The notes under the pieces: model-generated | What the model saw: the letters and a program-made list of their open reading frames with translations, nothing else | What the model was told of the DNA's origin: nothing | The model's database searches: none | Position numbers and translations under genes: made by a program | Shown: positions 1 through 9,676 of the stretch, piece after piece | Position numbering within the stretch: the first letter of the stretch is position 1 | Layout of the letters: each line of letters starts with the position of its first letter | Origin: CAWCUZ01 sp963798795 | GTDB taxonomy: Bacteria > Acidobacteriota > Vicinamibacteria > Vicinamibacterales > SCN-69-37 | Direction: 5' to 3' | NCBI GenBank assembly: GCA_963798795.1 | Contig: CAWCUZ010000007.1 | Span: 186,001-250,000, forward strand | Length of the DNA stretch: 64,000 nucleotides

Positions 1-1665
1 TGGCTGATCGCGCCCGCCGCCGTGTTCATCTGGGCCGGCGGACGGCTCGACCGCGCGATTCGCCGGCGGGCGCGGTTCGAGCGCGCCGTGGCCTTCTACG
101 AGCGCGCCCTGGCGCGGCTCTCGGGGCGCTGGACGGGCACGGGCGGTGAGACCGGCGCCCGGTTCGTCGAGGGCGGGCATCTGTACGCGCAGGACCTCGA
201 CCTGTTCGGCGAGGCGTCGCTCTTCGAGCTGTTGACCAGCGCGCGCACACGGATCGGCGAGGACACGCTCGCGGACTGGCTGAAGAAGCCGGCGGAACCC
301 CCGGTCGTGCGGGCGCGCCAGGACGCGGTGCGCGAGCTGGCGCCGCGGGTCGACCTGCGCGAGGACCTGGCCGTGCTGGGCGAGGCCGCGCGCACCGGTG
401 TCCATGCCGACGCGCTGGCCGCCTGGGGTGCTCGGCCCCCGCGGCTCGACTCGGACGCGGCTCCGTGGTGGGCCTGGCCCCTCTCGGTGGCTGGCGCGGC
501 CGCGGCCGTCGGCCTGGTGGTCTGGCTGGCGGCGCAGCTCGAGATCGTCCAGCTCGCCGCCGACACGCAGACCGTCCTGCAGCTCTATGGCATCTCGATG
601 TACGGCCTGTGCTGGGGCGTGGCCTGGCGGCACCGCGCGCGGACCAGCGCGATCCTGCACGCCGTGAGCGATGCAGCACACGACCTCGGGCTGCTGTCCG
701 GCGTGCTCGGCCGCCTCGAGGCCGAGCGTTTCGCCGCGACGAGGCTGGCCGAGCTCCGCGCCGACCTGGACGTCGACGGCGATCCGCCGTCGGTGCGCAT
801 CGGCCGCCTGAACCGGCTGATGCAGCTCGTGGATTCGCGCGAGCATCTCTTCGTGAGGCTGACGGGCCCGCTGCTCCTGTGGGATCTGCACCTCACGTTC
901 GCCATCGAGCGGTGGCGCCGTGCGTCAGGGCCGGCCGTCCGGCGCTGGCTCGCCGCCGTCGGCGAGATCGAAGCGCTGTCGTCCCTCGCGGGCTATCGCT
1001 ACGAGCATCCGGACGATGTGTTCGCGGAGTTCGTGGAGGACGCGCCGGGTTTCGACGCCGACGCGCTCGGCCATCCGCTCCTGCCGGCGCACGAGATGGT
1101 GCGCAACGACGTGCGGCTCACCGGCGACGTGCGCGTGCTCGTCGTGAGCGGCTCGAACATGTCGGGCAAGAGCACGCTCCTGCGCACCGTCGGCATCAAC
1201 GCCGTGCTGGCGCAGGCGGGCGCGCCGGTCCGCGCGCGCCGGCTGCGGCTCACGCCGCTCCGCATCGGCGCGTCGATCCGCATCCAGGACTCGCTCCAGG
1301 CCGGCGTGTCGCGCTTCTACGCGGAAATCACGCGGCTGCGCCGGATCATGGAGCGCGCCCGCCACGACCCGCCGCTCCTGTTCCTGATCGACGAGCTCCT
1401 GCATGGCACCAACTCGCACGACCGCCGCATCGGCGCCGAGGCGATCGTGCGCGGGCTCGTCGACCGCGGCGCCATCGGCCTGGTCACGACGCACGACCTG
1501 GCGCTCGCGCACGTGGCCGACGCGCTGGGCCCGCGCGGCGCCAACGTCCACTTCGAGGATGTCCTCGAGCACGGCCGCATGCGCTTCGACTACCACATGC
1601 GCCCCGGCGTCGTGCAGAAAAGCAACGCGCTCGAGCTGATGCGATCGGTCGGGCTGGACGTGTGA
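1..1665 (+). CDS. MutS-like ATPase, membrane-anchored (5' partial)
   Basis: The frame is open from base 1, so the N-terminus lies outside the window; GTG at 22 is only the first start codon inside it. Numbering from that codon, the Walker A motif GSNMSGKST is at about residues 377-385 and the Walker B stretch LLFLIDE ends near 458, followed by GTNSHDRR and the TTHD motif typical of the MutS ATPase domain (domain V). Hydrophobic segments near residues 149-173 and 188-205 suggest membrane insertion, as in MutS-related proteins that lack the mismatch-recognition domain. A role in mismatch recognition is therefore unlikely; the true function is unknown. It converges on the next gene across a hairpin repeat. 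Confidence 0.85.
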   Translation, partial: WLIAPAAVFIWAGGRLDRAIRRRARFERAVAFYERALARLSGRWTGTGGETGARFVEGGHLYAQDLDLFGEASLFELLTSARTRIGEDTLADWLKKPAEPPVVRARQDAVRELAPRVDLREDLAVLGEAARTGVHADALAAWGARPPRLDSDAAPWWAWPLSVAGAAAAVGLVVWLAAQLEIVQLAADTQTVLQLYGISMYGLCWGVAWRHRARTSAILHAVSDAAHDLGLLSGVLGRLEAERFAATRLAELRADLDVDGDPPSVRIGRLNRLMQLVDSREHLFVRLTGPLLLWDLHLTFAIERWRRASGPAVRRWLAAVGEIEALSSLAGYRYEHPDDVFAEFVEDAPGFDADALGHPLLPAHEMVRNDVRLTGDVRVLVVSGSNMSGKSTLLRTVGINAVLAQAGAPVRARRLRLTPLRIGASIRIQDSLQAGVSRFYAEITRLRRIMERARHDPPLLFLIDELLHGTNSHDRRIGAEAIVRGLVDRGAIGLVTTHDLALAHVADALGPRGANVHFEDVLEHGRMRFDYHMRPGVVQKSNALELMRSVGLDV

Positions 1666-1698
1666 CAGGGTGGAGCGCCGGGTCTGCGTGCTGTTGGA

Positions 1699-1741
1699 GC
1701 GCCGGGTCTTCAGACCCGGCGCCGGGCGGACCTGAAGGTCC
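1699..1741. repeat. Two adjacent hairpins of the CTTCAG/CTGAAG family
   Basis: The first hairpin (1699-1722) has a perfect 11 bp stem and a TC loop, with core CCGGGTCTTCAGACCCGG. The second (1728-1741) is GGACCTGAAGGTCC. They lie between two convergent genes and could act as a bidirectional terminator, although no T-run follows. Related hairpins occur at 9238, 23415, 23450 and 31335, so this is a dispersed family and not a single terminator. Confidence 0.8.
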
Positions 1742-1750
1742 ACCCCTCCA

Positions 1751-4475
1751 TCACTCCGTTCGCAGCACCGACAGCGGATCCACGGCGGCCGAGCGCCGAA
1801 CGGGCACGATCGCGGCCGCGAGACCGGCCACGCCCAGTACGCCGGCAACGCTGACGTACACCCAGCCGTCGCGGGGCGACGTCTCGAACAGGAGACCGGC
1901 AATCCAGCGAGCGGCACCAGCGGCGGCGATCAGGCCGATCCCCAGGCCGCCCGCGATCGTCACGGCGGCGCGCCGGCCGACCTGTCCGACGACGTGAGCG
2001 CGCGATGCGCCGAGCGCGAGGCGGACGCCGATTTCGTGCGTGCGCTGCGCCACCGCGTACACCATCGCGCTGTACAGTCCGACGGCCGCAATCAGCAGCG
2101 CCACGCCGCCGAACAGCACGAACATCGTCGTGCCGAGCTGCCAGGGCCGGAGCTGCGGCGCGACTCTGGCTTCGAGCGTGTCGACTGGCACGAACGGCAT
2201 GTCTGGTCGAAGCGACTGCACGACGCGCCGGATCGCTGGCACCAGCGCCTGCGCCGGCCCGGCGGTTCGGATCAGCAGGGCCGTGGGCGCGGCATCGTCC
2301 ATGGCCGGATGGGACGCCGGCAGGTAGAGCTGCGCGGCGTCCATGTGCAACCGGTCGTACATCAGCATGTCGCCCACGATGCCGACGATCTCGGTGCACG
2401 CCTTGTCACCGCCGACGCGCAGGCACTGCCCGATCGGATCCCGGCCAGGGAAGAACTCGGCCGCGAACGCCGGATCGACAATGGCGACACGCACGGGCGC
2501 GTTCGTCTCGGCCGGTTCGAAATTCCGGCCGCGAATCACGCGCGCGCCGAGCGTGGCGAAGTAGTTCGGCTCGATCGCGAAGTACATCGGCATGCCGAGG
2601 CCGTTGAGGTCGGTCAGGCTCCAGCCCTCCGGCAGCACCGACACGCCGCTGGACACGCTCATCGGCGCCGAGCCACGCGCGACCGTGACGCGCTCGACGC
2701 CGGGGATGGCGGCGGCCCGTGTTTCCGCGTCTTCGGTACCGCGCGATCGTTTCGGCGGGCGGCTGGCCGGGCGGCGCGGGCAGCCTCACCTGGACGATGC
2801 GATCGAGATCCAGGCCGACGTCGTGCGACTCGGCCGCGCGCAGGCTCCGCACGAACAGCCCGGCGCCCACGAGCAGCACCACGCAGAGCGCGACCTGTGC
2901 CACCAGCAGTCCCGTGCGGAGAATGCCGGCCCGTCCGCCGGAATTCCGCCCGGCCGTCCGGAACGACGCCGTCAGATCCATGGACGATGCCTGGAAGGCC
3001 GGAGCGAGACCCGCGCCAAAGGCCGTGATGATGCCGGCGGCGAGCGTGACGCCCAGCACGCGGACGTTCACGGTGGCGGCGTCCCACGTGAAACCAGGCA
3101 GCAGGACCTGCTGCACGACGCGGCCGCCTGCCCAGGCGACGGCCAGCGCCATCCCTGCCGCCAGCGCCGCGAGCAGGGCCGACTCGGTCATCAGCTCCGC
3201 GAGCAGCCGCCGGCGCGAGATGCCGAGCGCCAGCCGCACCGCAATCTCGCGGCGGCGCGACAGCATCCGCGTGAGGAGCAGGCCGGCCACGTTCGCGATC
3301 GCGACGAGCAGCACGATGGCGGACACCGCGAACAGCCACACGCCGACGCGGCCCTCGGGAAGGACGCCGTTCGGAGACGCCACGCGGGCGAGGGGGGCCG
3401 TGAAGGCGATGGCGTCGCGGCCGAACATCGGGAAGTCCGCCGCCGCCCGCCGGAGGACCGCCGTGGCTTCGTCATCGGCAGCCTCTGCCGTCGTGCCGGG
3501 CGCGAGCCTGGCGACGAGGCCGAACGCGAAACGCCCGGGGTTCGTCGCCCACTGCGGGCCAAGCAGGTGCGGCGCGAGGGCGCCGACCGGCACCCAGAGA
3601 TCGGCCGGCGTATCTTCCAGGCCGGCGAACCCGCGCGGGCCCACGCCGACAACAGTCAGGCGCTGGCCGTCGATCAGGATCGTCCGGCCGACGACCGCCG
3701 GATCGCCGGCGAACCGGCCCCGCCAGAATCCGTGAGCGAGCACCGCGACGGGCGCGGCATCGTGTTCGGAGTCCTCGGCCTTCGTAAAGAAGCGTCCGGC
3801 GGAGGGCCGCAGCTCGAGCAGGGTGAAATAGGCGGCATTCACCAGGTCCACGTCGACCGGCTGCGCCTCCGCCCCGGCGCCGAGCGTCACCTGTCCGGCG
3901 CGATGCGTCGCGGCGGCGCTCTCGAACGCGGTCACACCCTCGCGGATCGCGGCCACGAACGGATAACTGTGCCGGTCGGTACCGCGCGGCGTTCCCGGCC
4001 GCGGCCGTTCGTTGCCGAAGTACACCCGGCGCACCGCGGCCGGGTGTCCGATCGCCGCCGGCGCCCGCAGCAGCAACTGATCGACCACGCTGAACATGAC
4101 GGCGTTGGCGGAAATGCCGAGCGTGAGGATCAGGACGACGGCGGCCGAGAAGGCGGGCGTGCGCCGCAGGCGCCGCAGCGCGTATCGCAGGTGGTGAGGC
4201 CAGTGGCGGCCGAGCCGTGCACCCGGTCCGCCCGCCGCCGGCCGGCACGTGGCGCCGCTCTGCCGGCGGTGTTCGCGTCTGACTCCGGCGCCGTGCCACA
4301 GCGCGTCGGCGAGCGCGCCCGTCCAAAGCCGCAGCAGCGCGATCGGCCGCCAGCCGGTCCGTTCGCGTTGAGCCCGGAACTCGGCCAGCATCGCGTCGCC
4401 ATGCCGCTGGCGGAACTCGCGCGGGAACGCCAGCAGCGCCAGCCGATAGACCGCGTCGGCGAGACGATGCATCAA
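1751..4475 (-). pseudogene. ADOP-type MacB/FtsX permease, one frameshift
   Basis: Large permease of the acidobacterial duplicated-orphan-permease type: a cytoplasmic prefix (residues 1-85, with the FPREFRQRHGDAML motif), MacB-like periplasmic domains and two FtsX permease blocks, ending in DPLSVLRTE. The N-terminal part (4475 down to about 2735) and the C-terminal part (to 1751) are in different frames. The shift lies near 2730-2740, just after ETIARYR, and is best explained by one extra base. Both halves otherwise look intact. It starts by ATGA overlap with the upstream PadR gene, so the two are translationally coupled. Substrate unknown; the family has no ATPase of its own. A sequencing error cannot be excluded. 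Confidence 0.85.
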
Positions 4476-4834
4476 CGCGACCGCAACAACCGGCCGCGGC
4501 GCGACCGGTCGATCAGGTGCTCGAGCCGGGTCCGTTCCGCGCGGGCGACATCGCAGCCGAGCGGCGTCAGGCGGAAGTACCGGGTCGGCGTGGTCCCGCG
4601 CTTGCGCGCAGGTTCAAGGGGGCCGTCCGCCTGTCCGCGTTCCTCGAGCAGGCCGTCGGCCTGCATCCGGTCGAGCGTCCGGTAGAGATGGCCCGGCAGC
4701 ACGCGCGCGCCGCCCGCCGACTCCTCGAGGGCCTCGGCGAGGCTGCCTCCATGCCGCTCGCCGTCGGCGAGGGCGATCAGAATGCGGAACGTGAGGTCCT
4801 TGAGCGGCAGGAAGTCCCGAGGGCGCGGGTGCAC
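4472..4834 (-). CDS. PadR-family transcriptional regulator
   Basis: 120 residues with the winged-helix PadR layout: ILIALADGERHGGSLAEAL (first helices), GHLYRTLDRMQADGLLEE (recognition helix and wing), YFRLTPLG, then a C-terminal helix. The start is GTG at 4834. It overlaps the following permease gene by four bases (ATGA), the usual PadR-ADOP arrangement, so it probably controls that permease and itself. A TTGACA -35 box, an inverted repeat and an ATAATC -10 box lie immediately upstream, with the -10 box only seven bases from the start codon. Confidence 0.92.
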   Translation of the reverse strand: MHPRPRDFLPLKDLTFRILIALADGERHGGSLAEALEESAGGARVLPGHLYRTLDRMQADGLLEERGQADGPLEPARKRGTTPTRYFRLTPLGCDVARAERTRLEHLIDRSRRGRLLRSR

Positions 4835-4841
4835 GGCGCCT

Positions 4842-4870
4842 GATTATTCACAAAACGTGATTAATGTCAA
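4842..4870 (-). promoter_or_regulatory. Promoter and palindromic operator of the PadR-ADOP pair
   Basis: Read on the minus strand: TTGACA (-35) at 4865-4870, a 17-base spacer, then ATAATC (-10) at 4842-4847, seven bases from the GTG start. Between and overlapping them is the inverted repeat TTAATCAC-N5-GTGAATAA (4844-4864, one mismatch). Placement across the promoter core suggests autorepression by the PadR protein. The AT-rich block contrasts with the surrounding GC-rich DNA. Confidence 0.65.
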
Positions 4871-4890
4871 CGGCTGCCGCGCCACGGCTG

Positions 4891-7311
4891 CTACGCCTGC
4901 TCCCGCAATGCGACCACCGGATCGACGCGTCCCGCGCGCCGCGCCGGCACGAACGTCGCGAGCATCGTGATGATGCCCGTCACGGCAACCGCCGAAACGA
5001 CGACGCCCGGATCGAGCGCCGTCACGCCGTACAACATGCCGTTGAACACCTGCGCCAGCCCCACGCCCGCCAGGCCGCCGACGGCGACGCCAACGGCCGT
5101 GATTCTCGCGCCCATCTTCATCGTGGACGACACGACGCGACCCGCCGACGCACCCAGGGCCATTTCGATCCCGATGTCGCGCGTGCGCCGCGCCACCGCG
5201 AACGCCACGACGCCATACAGGCCGACGATCGCGAGGACCAGGCTGACGACGCCGAGCGCGGTGACGCCGCCGGCGAGGGCCCGCTCGCCGAACAGCGCCC
5301 GCCGGAGGTGCTGCGACTTGGTGAGCAGGTCCACCGGCGGCATCGCCGGGTCGATCTGGCGAACGAGGTCGCGCAGCGCAGACGCGAGCGCCGCCTCGGT
5401 CATCGATCCGCGCGCGATGAGCGTGATCTCGCCGGCCGGCTGCTGTGCCACGGGCAGGTACAGATACGGCGGCGTCGCTTCCTCGAGCGACAGGTACTTG
5501 GCGTCGCTGACGACGCCGACAATCGTGGCCGGGGTGCGCTCGCCGCTCGAGATGTCGACGAGGTCGACGCTTCGTCCGACTGCATCGCCGCCGGGCCACC
5601 AGGTCCGCGCCATCGTGTCGTTGATTGCGATCACCCGCGCCGCGCCTTCCTTGTCGGCGACGGTGAAGTCGCGGCCGCGCTCGATCGAGATGCCAATCGT
5701 GTCGAAGTACCCCGGCGACACGACGTTCTGGCGCACCTCGAGCACCGCCCGGCCGGGCGGCGGCACGACGCCCGGAATGGCAATCCCCTGCATCACGCCG
5801 CCGCCGTACATCGAATTGAGCGGCACGTGGCGCGCGTACGCGGCCGCGTCGATGCCCGTGCGGCCTCGCGCCCGTTCGAGCAGGTCGTCGTAAAACGCCC
5901 GGGCGCGCGCCCGGTCGTAGCCGAACGCCGTCGGCGAGAGCGACATGAAGGCCATCGGCGAGTCCGGCAGGCCGGTGTCGGTGTGCTCGGCATTGATGAG
6001 ACTCGCACCGAAGAGCGTCGCGAGCAGCACGAGCAGGAAGGACACGGCGACCTGTCCGGCGACCAGCATGGAACGCAGCCGGTAGCTGCGCCGGCCGGAT
6101 CGCGCCGCCGTTCCCTTCGCGAGCGGCGTCAGGTCCGTGCGCGATGCCATCAGCGCCGGCGCGAGGCCCGCGAGAACGGTGGCGGCGAGGCCGATCGCCG
6201 CGCTCACCACGGCGATGCGCGCGTCGATCCGGAAGTCGAGATTGAACGCCACCGGGAACGGCGGCATCAGCGCCGGCGCCAGCCGCAGGACCCAGGAGGA
6301 GACGACGAGCGAGGCGCCGACCGCGAGTGCCGACCAGACCGCCGTTTCGGCGAGCAGTTGCCGGACGAGCTGCCACCGGGTCGCACCGAGCGACAGCCGG
6401 ATCGCCACCTCGCGCCGGCGTGATTCCGCATGTCCGAGGAGCAGCCCGGCCACGTTGGCACAGCCGATGACCAGCGGCAGCGAGAGCAGGACGACGGCCA
6501 GCGCGATTGCCACGGCCAGGTCGCGCCGGCGCGCCGTCGTCTCGAACGCCGCGCGCAGGTGGAGATCCTGGTCCGTGTCCGGGTGAGCGCGGGCCATGCG
6601 GTTTCCCGTCGACGCCACCTCCGCGTTCGCGGCGTCAATCGTGGCGCCGCCGGCGAGGCGCGCGTAGACGGAGTACCAGTGGTCCGCGCGCGATTCGCGC
6701 CCGCGGCCCTGTTGCGCGTCCGTCTCGACCGCCCTCCATACCGCCGGCGCGAACAGCGGCTGGGTCCCGGCGAAGCCCTGCGGCATGACCCCGACGATGG
6801 TCCAGGATTTCCGGTTGAGCCGGACGGTGCGTCCGATGGCCGCCGGGTCGCCGTTGAAGCGCCGCTGCCAGTAGTCGTAGCTGATGGTCACGGCAGGCGC
6901 CGCGTCGCCGGCGCGGTCCATCACCCCCAGCGCGCGGCCCGCCGCCGCCCTCACCCCGAGCGTGTCGAAGAAGTTGGCGGTGACCAGGCCCATCGACACA
7001 ATCTCCGTCCGCCCGGATCCATCGTCGATCATCGTGCCGGCGAACTGGTAGGCGGCGACGCTGGTGAGCGTGTGGACCTCGCGGGCGACGTCCTCGACCT
7101 GCGGGTAGCTGAGGTTGCCGCTCCGCCCGTCGATGATCCGCACGAGGCCGGCGGGATCGCGAATCGGCAGCGGCCGGAAGAGCAGCGCGTCGAGCACGCT
7201 GAACCCCGCCGCGTTGATGGTCATGCCGACCGCCAGCGACAGGACGGCCGTGGCCGAGAGCACGGGACGGCGCCGGATCTGGCGGACGGCGTCGCGGACG
7301 AGTGCGATCAT
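4891..7311 (-). CDS. MacB/FtsX-type ABC permease without PadR partner
   Basis: About 806 residues from the ATG at 7311, preceded by GAGGG. The protein begins directly with the permease (MIALVRDAVRQIRRRPVLSA, first membrane helix around residues 16-38) and so lacks the cytoplasmic prefix seen in the other ADOPs of this window. A MacB-like periplasmic domain contains GVMPQGFAG; the first FtsX block has IGCANVAGLLLGHAESRRRE; the second has VALGVVSLVLAIVGLYGV-like helices ending in DPVVALREQA. No ATPase gene is adjacent. The nearest PadR gene lies downstream and belongs to the next permease. Substrate unknown. Confidence 0.88.
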   Translation of the reverse strand: MIALVRDAVRQIRRRPVLSATAVLSLAVGMTINAAGFSVLDALLFRPLPIRDPAGLVRIIDGRSGNLSYPQVEDVAREVHTLTSVAAYQFAGTMIDDGSGRTEIVSMGLVTANFFDTLGVRAAAGRALGVMDRAGDAAPAVTISYDYWQRRFNGDPAAIGRTVRLNRKSWTIVGVMPQGFAGTQPLFAPAVWRAVETDAQQGRGRESRADHWYSVYARLAGGATIDAANAEVASTGNRMARAHPDTDQDLHLRAAFETTARRRDLAVAIALAVVLLSLPLVIGCANVAGLLLGHAESRRREVAIRLSLGATRWQLVRQLLAETAVWSALAVGASLVVSSWVLRLAPALMPPFPVAFNLDFRIDARIAVVSAAIGLAATVLAGLAPALMASRTDLTPLAKGTAARSGRRSYRLRSMLVAGQVAVSFLLVLLATLFGASLINAEHTDTGLPDSPMAFMSLSPTAFGYDRARARAFYDDLLERARGRTGIDAAAYARHVPLNSMYGGGVMQGIAIPGVVPPPGRAVLEVRQNVVSPGYFDTIGISIERGRDFTVADKEGAARVIAINDTMARTWWPGGDAVGRSVDLVDISSGERTPATIVGVVSDAKYLSLEEATPPYLYLPVAQQPAGEITLIARGSMTEAALASALRDLVRQIDPAMPPVDLLTKSQHLRRALFGERALAGGVTALGVVSLVLAIVGLYGVVAFAVARRTRDIGIEMALGASAGRVVSSTMKMGARITAVGVAVGGLAGVGLAQVFNGMLYGVTALDPGVVVSAVAVTGIITMLATFVPARRAGRVDPVVALREQA

Positions 7312-7406
7312 GCAGCCCTCATTACGGACAATACGTTGAGCGGCCGCCGATTCCTCCGGACGGCGGGGCATTCGGGCGGCGGGGACATCTGACGCCTGCT
7401 CTGACG

Positions 7407-7412
7407 TACACT
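7407..7412 (+). promoter_or_regulatory. -10 box TACACT of the small gene at 7429
   Basis: TACACT lies 16 bases before the ATG at 7429, allowing only a short leader of about ten bases. No convincing -35 box is seen. The divergent permease gene may use TATTGT (7328-7333, minus strand). Confidence 0.4.
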
Positions 7413-7428
7413 CGAAGTACCGAACACG

Positions 7429-7818
7429 ATGTCTCCGGTCGTCACGAGTGCCCCGCCCGTCGTGTCGCGCGTCGTCGATCCCGCGATCGAGACGTACGAC
7501 GACCTGCGCTCGACGATCCGGCTGACGCGCATGCATCCAGCCGACTGCCAGCAGCGCCAGGTGTTCGTGCGGCTCGACGGCGGGCCGCGCCTCGCGCTCG
7601 TCTACGGCCAGGCGGCAACGCTGGACGTGCAGCCGGGGCGGCACGAGCTGTTCGTCCACAACACCCTGTTCTGGAAGCGCATGCGGTTTGCCATCGAGCC
7701 TGGCGAGCACCTCGAGTTCGCGATCGTCAACCGCGCGCGCTGGTGGACCGCCGGCATGGCCGGACTGCTCGGCGCCGCACCATTGTTCCTGACCGTGGAG
7801 CAGTCGAGCCTGCGGTAG
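7429..7818 (+). CDS. Small protein with C-terminal hydrophobic segment, unknown function
   Basis: 129 residues. The middle (about 25-100) looks like a small beta-rich domain: RHELFVHNTLFWKRMRFAIEPGEHLEF is reminiscent of PEGA-like surface domains, but I do not recognise the family. A hydrophobic stretch near 104-120 (WTAGMAGLLGAAPLFL) could be a membrane anchor. It is transcribed away from the permease at 7311 and converges on the membrane protein gene at 7857. Codon usage matches the neighbours, so it is probably a real gene. Confidence 0.65.
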   Translation: MSPVVTSAPPVVSRVVDPAIETYDDLRSTIRLTRMHPADCQQRQVFVRLDGGPRLALVYGQAATLDVQPGRHELFVHNTLFWKRMRFAIEPGEHLEFAIVNRARWWTAGMAGLLGAAPLFLTVEQSSLR

Positions 7819-7856
7819 CGGGTGCGAAGCTTCCGGCCCGCACGAACCTCTCCCTC

Positions 7857-8516
7857 CTACTCCTGCTCGAACCGCGCGAGGTCGTCGATCGCGGCCTGGG
7901 CTCGGACGATGCCGCGGCCGGCCAGGGTGTCGGCGAACCGGGCGGCGAATCCCGTGCGGCCGGGCCGGCTCGCCCAGCGGTGCAGCCGCCAGCTCGCGGC
8001 GAGTCCGGCCAGGCCGATGGCGGTGCTGAACCAGACGAACGACGGCGCCCGTGCATAGAGGTCGATGCCCGTCAGCGCCGCGACGAGCATCAGGAAGATC
8101 GGAATCCACAGGAACCACCACGCGAGACCGAGCAGCCAGTTGCCGCGCGCATAGACGCGGCGCAGGTCCGCGACCTGATGCTGCACCGTCACGACCGACG
8201 CCGTGTGGTCGATCGCGCGGATGAGACCCAGCACTCGAGCGGCGTGGACGACCAGCGCGACGCCGTAGAGCTGGACAATCACGCCCGCCGCGACGAGATC
8301 CGGCCGGCCGAGATTCGCCACCCAGAACGCGGCCGCGACGGCAATCGTCAGAATGCCGGCCGGAATCTGCACGCGCTGTCCCCACGACAGCGGCCGCAGC
8401 CGGGCGCGCGCGTCGTCGATTCGGCGCTCGCGGTACACGCGCACGTTGAGCGCGTGGTCCTCCGCGAGTCGGCGGTCGAGCGCCTGCCACGCGGTCTTGA
8501 AGTCATCCAGTTCCAT
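7857..8516 (-). CDS. Membrane protein paired with ECF sigma factor
   Basis: About 219 residues. The ATG at 8516 is preferred over 8522 because AGGAG sits seven bases before it. A soluble N-terminal part (MELDDFKTAWQALDRRL, to about residue 45) is followed by four probable membrane helices (near 50-65, 75-95, 130-152 and 162-178) and a soluble C-terminus. The layout and its position directly after an ECF sigma gene suggest an anti-sigma-like or sigma-linked membrane partner, but no zinc-binding anti-sigma motif is visible. Function is inferred from context only. Confidence 0.7.
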   Translation of the reverse strand: MELDDFKTAWQALDRRLAEDHALNVRVYRERRIDDARARLRPLSWGQRVQIPAGILTIAVAAAFWVANLGRPDLVAAGVIVQLYGVALVVHAARVLGLIRAIDHTASVVTVQHQVADLRRVYARGNWLLGLAWWFLWIPIFLMLVAALTGIDLYARAPSFVWFSTAIGLAGLAASWRLHRWASRPGRTGFAARFADTLAGRGIVRAQAAIDDLARFEQE

Positions 8517-8532
8517 CGTCATTCTCCTGTCG

Positions 8533-9060
8533 TCAAGGTCGAACCGTGTCCGGCGCGGCGCCCGCCGTCATCTCCTGGCGCACGCGCCGCTTGAGTCGAC
8601 TGATTTTCGTTCCCACGTTCGTCTCGGAGAGGCCGAGCACGTCGGCGATCTCGCGATGGCTGCGCTCGTCGAGGTAGAGCAGGAGCAGCGCGCGGTCGAG
8701 CGGCCCGAGCTGTTCAATGACCCGCCGGAGCTGATCGATGCGACCGCCGGTCTCGTCGTCGACCGGTGCCGCCGGGTCGGCCGGGTCGATCCCCGCGTCT
8801 TCGAGCGAGACGGACCGCCGCGACGCATTGCCGGCGCCGCGCAGGAAGGAGATCCCGACGTTCAGCGCGATCCGGTACATCCACGTCGAGAACGGGCGCG
8901 CCGGGTCGTAGCGCGGATACGCCTTCCAGAGGTGGAGCGCGATCTCCTGCACCAGGTCGCGGCGGTCGGCGGCGTTCCAGGCATAGGTCGCCGCCACCTT
9001 GCGCAGGATCGGCGCGTGCCGGTCCAGACGCGCCATGAACTCTGACGGATCCTCCGCCAT
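8533..9060 (-). CDS. ECF-type RNA polymerase sigma factor
   Basis: About 175 residues from the ATG at 9060, preceded by GGGGAGGGG. Region 2 covers roughly residues 8-80 (DLVQEIALHLWKAYPRYDP, then FSTWMYRIALNV). Region 4 covers roughly 115-165 (LDRALLLLYLDERSHREIAD, then VLGLSETNVGTKISRLKRRV). The linker carries EDAGIDPADPAAP. It directs RNA polymerase to a dedicated promoter set and is cotranscribed with the membrane protein at 7857. An inverted repeat lies about 50 bases upstream. Confidence 0.93.
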   Translation of the reverse strand: MAEDPSEFMARLDRHAPILRKVAATYAWNAADRRDLVQEIALHLWKAYPRYDPARPFSTWMYRIALNVGISFLRGAGNASRRSVSLEDAGIDPADPAAPVDDETGGRIDQLRRVIEQLGPLDRALLLLYLDERSHREIADVLGLSETNVGTKISRLKRRVRQEMTAGAAPDTVRP

Positions 9061-9109
9061 GCCGGCCCCTCCCCGGGCCCTGGAGCCGCCCACCCGGCCG
9101 CTCTACTGG

Positions 9110-9138
9110 GTGATTCGCCGGCGGCGGCCAAGAATCAC
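9110..9138 (-). promoter_or_regulatory. Inverted repeat upstream of the ECF sigma gene
   Basis: GTGATTC (9110-9116) and GAATCAC (9132-9138) form a perfect 7 bp inverted repeat separated by 15 bases. It could be an operator or promoter element of the sigma gene; there is no further support. Confidence 0.35.
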
Positions 9139-9237
9139 ACCCCACCGGTTCGGGCCGCCCGGCCGAGCCTACGACGGTCTGACTCCGCAGAGCCCCGCGA
9201 CGTCTGGCCCCGGAGCCCCGCGTCGTCCGTCCGCGTA

Positions 9238-9261
9238 GCCCCGGGTCTTCAGACCCGGGGC
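9238..9261. repeat. Hairpin of the CTTCAG family
   Basis: Perfect 11 bp stem with a TC loop, core CCCGGGTCTTCAGACCCGGG, nearly the same as the hairpin at 1699. It lies just beyond the 3' end of the fused thioredoxin remnant. Confidence 0.8.
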
Positions 9262-9271
9262 CCCCGTCGGA

Positions 9272-9676
9272 TCACTTCTCCGCCAGCAGGCGTTCGATGT
9301 CGGCCTGGTAGTCGTTCACGGCCACGATGCCGACGTGTTCCACGGCGATCCGGCCCTGCCGGTCGATCAGGAACGTCGCCGGCAGCGCCCCGAGCCCGCC
9401 ATAGGCCTCGGCGACATCGTCGCCGGACAGTGCCAACCGGTAGTTGATGCCGTAGCGCTGGGCGAAGGGCCGCACGGCATTCCAGCCATCGTCATCCACG
9501 GAGATGCCGACGACGGTGAAGCCCTGCGCGCGGCTGAGCAGCGTGCCGACGGACCGTGGATTCAGACGCAGCGCGGTGGCCAGTTCCTGGTACGACAGCC
9601 CTTGGCTGTGCAGTACGAGCAGTTCGGCGTCGCGCGTGCGCAGGACGGCCAGGACCTGCCGGACCCGCCGCCGGGC
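9272..9676 (-). pseudogene. Fused remnant: ECF sigma region 4 joined to TlpA-type thioredoxin C-terminus
   Basis: One continuous minus-strand frame encodes two unrelated pieces. The first (about 9676-9532) has RVRQVLAVLRTRDAELL and SYQELATALRLNPRSVGTLL, the helix-turn-helix of ECF sigma region 4. The second (about 9530-9272) has GFTVVGISVDDDGW, GALPATFLIDRQGRIAVEHV and a C-terminal helix, the second half of a TlpA/ResA-type thioredoxin-fold protein including its cis-Pro region. The CxxC active site and the sigma region 2 are both missing. No start codon fits. The piece abuts the truncated 3' end of the gene at 9562-11280. Most likely a deletion junction or a misassembly. Confidence 0.75.

Noticed and set aside
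2592..4685. Long plus-strand open frame opposite the first permease
   Set aside because: Arg/Gly-rich translation without domains; it is the antisense of a clear permease gene in GC-rich DNA.
9238..9261. Classical intrinsic terminator
   Set aside because: Strong hairpin but no T-run on either side, and the same hairpin recurs elsewhere; treated as a repeat.
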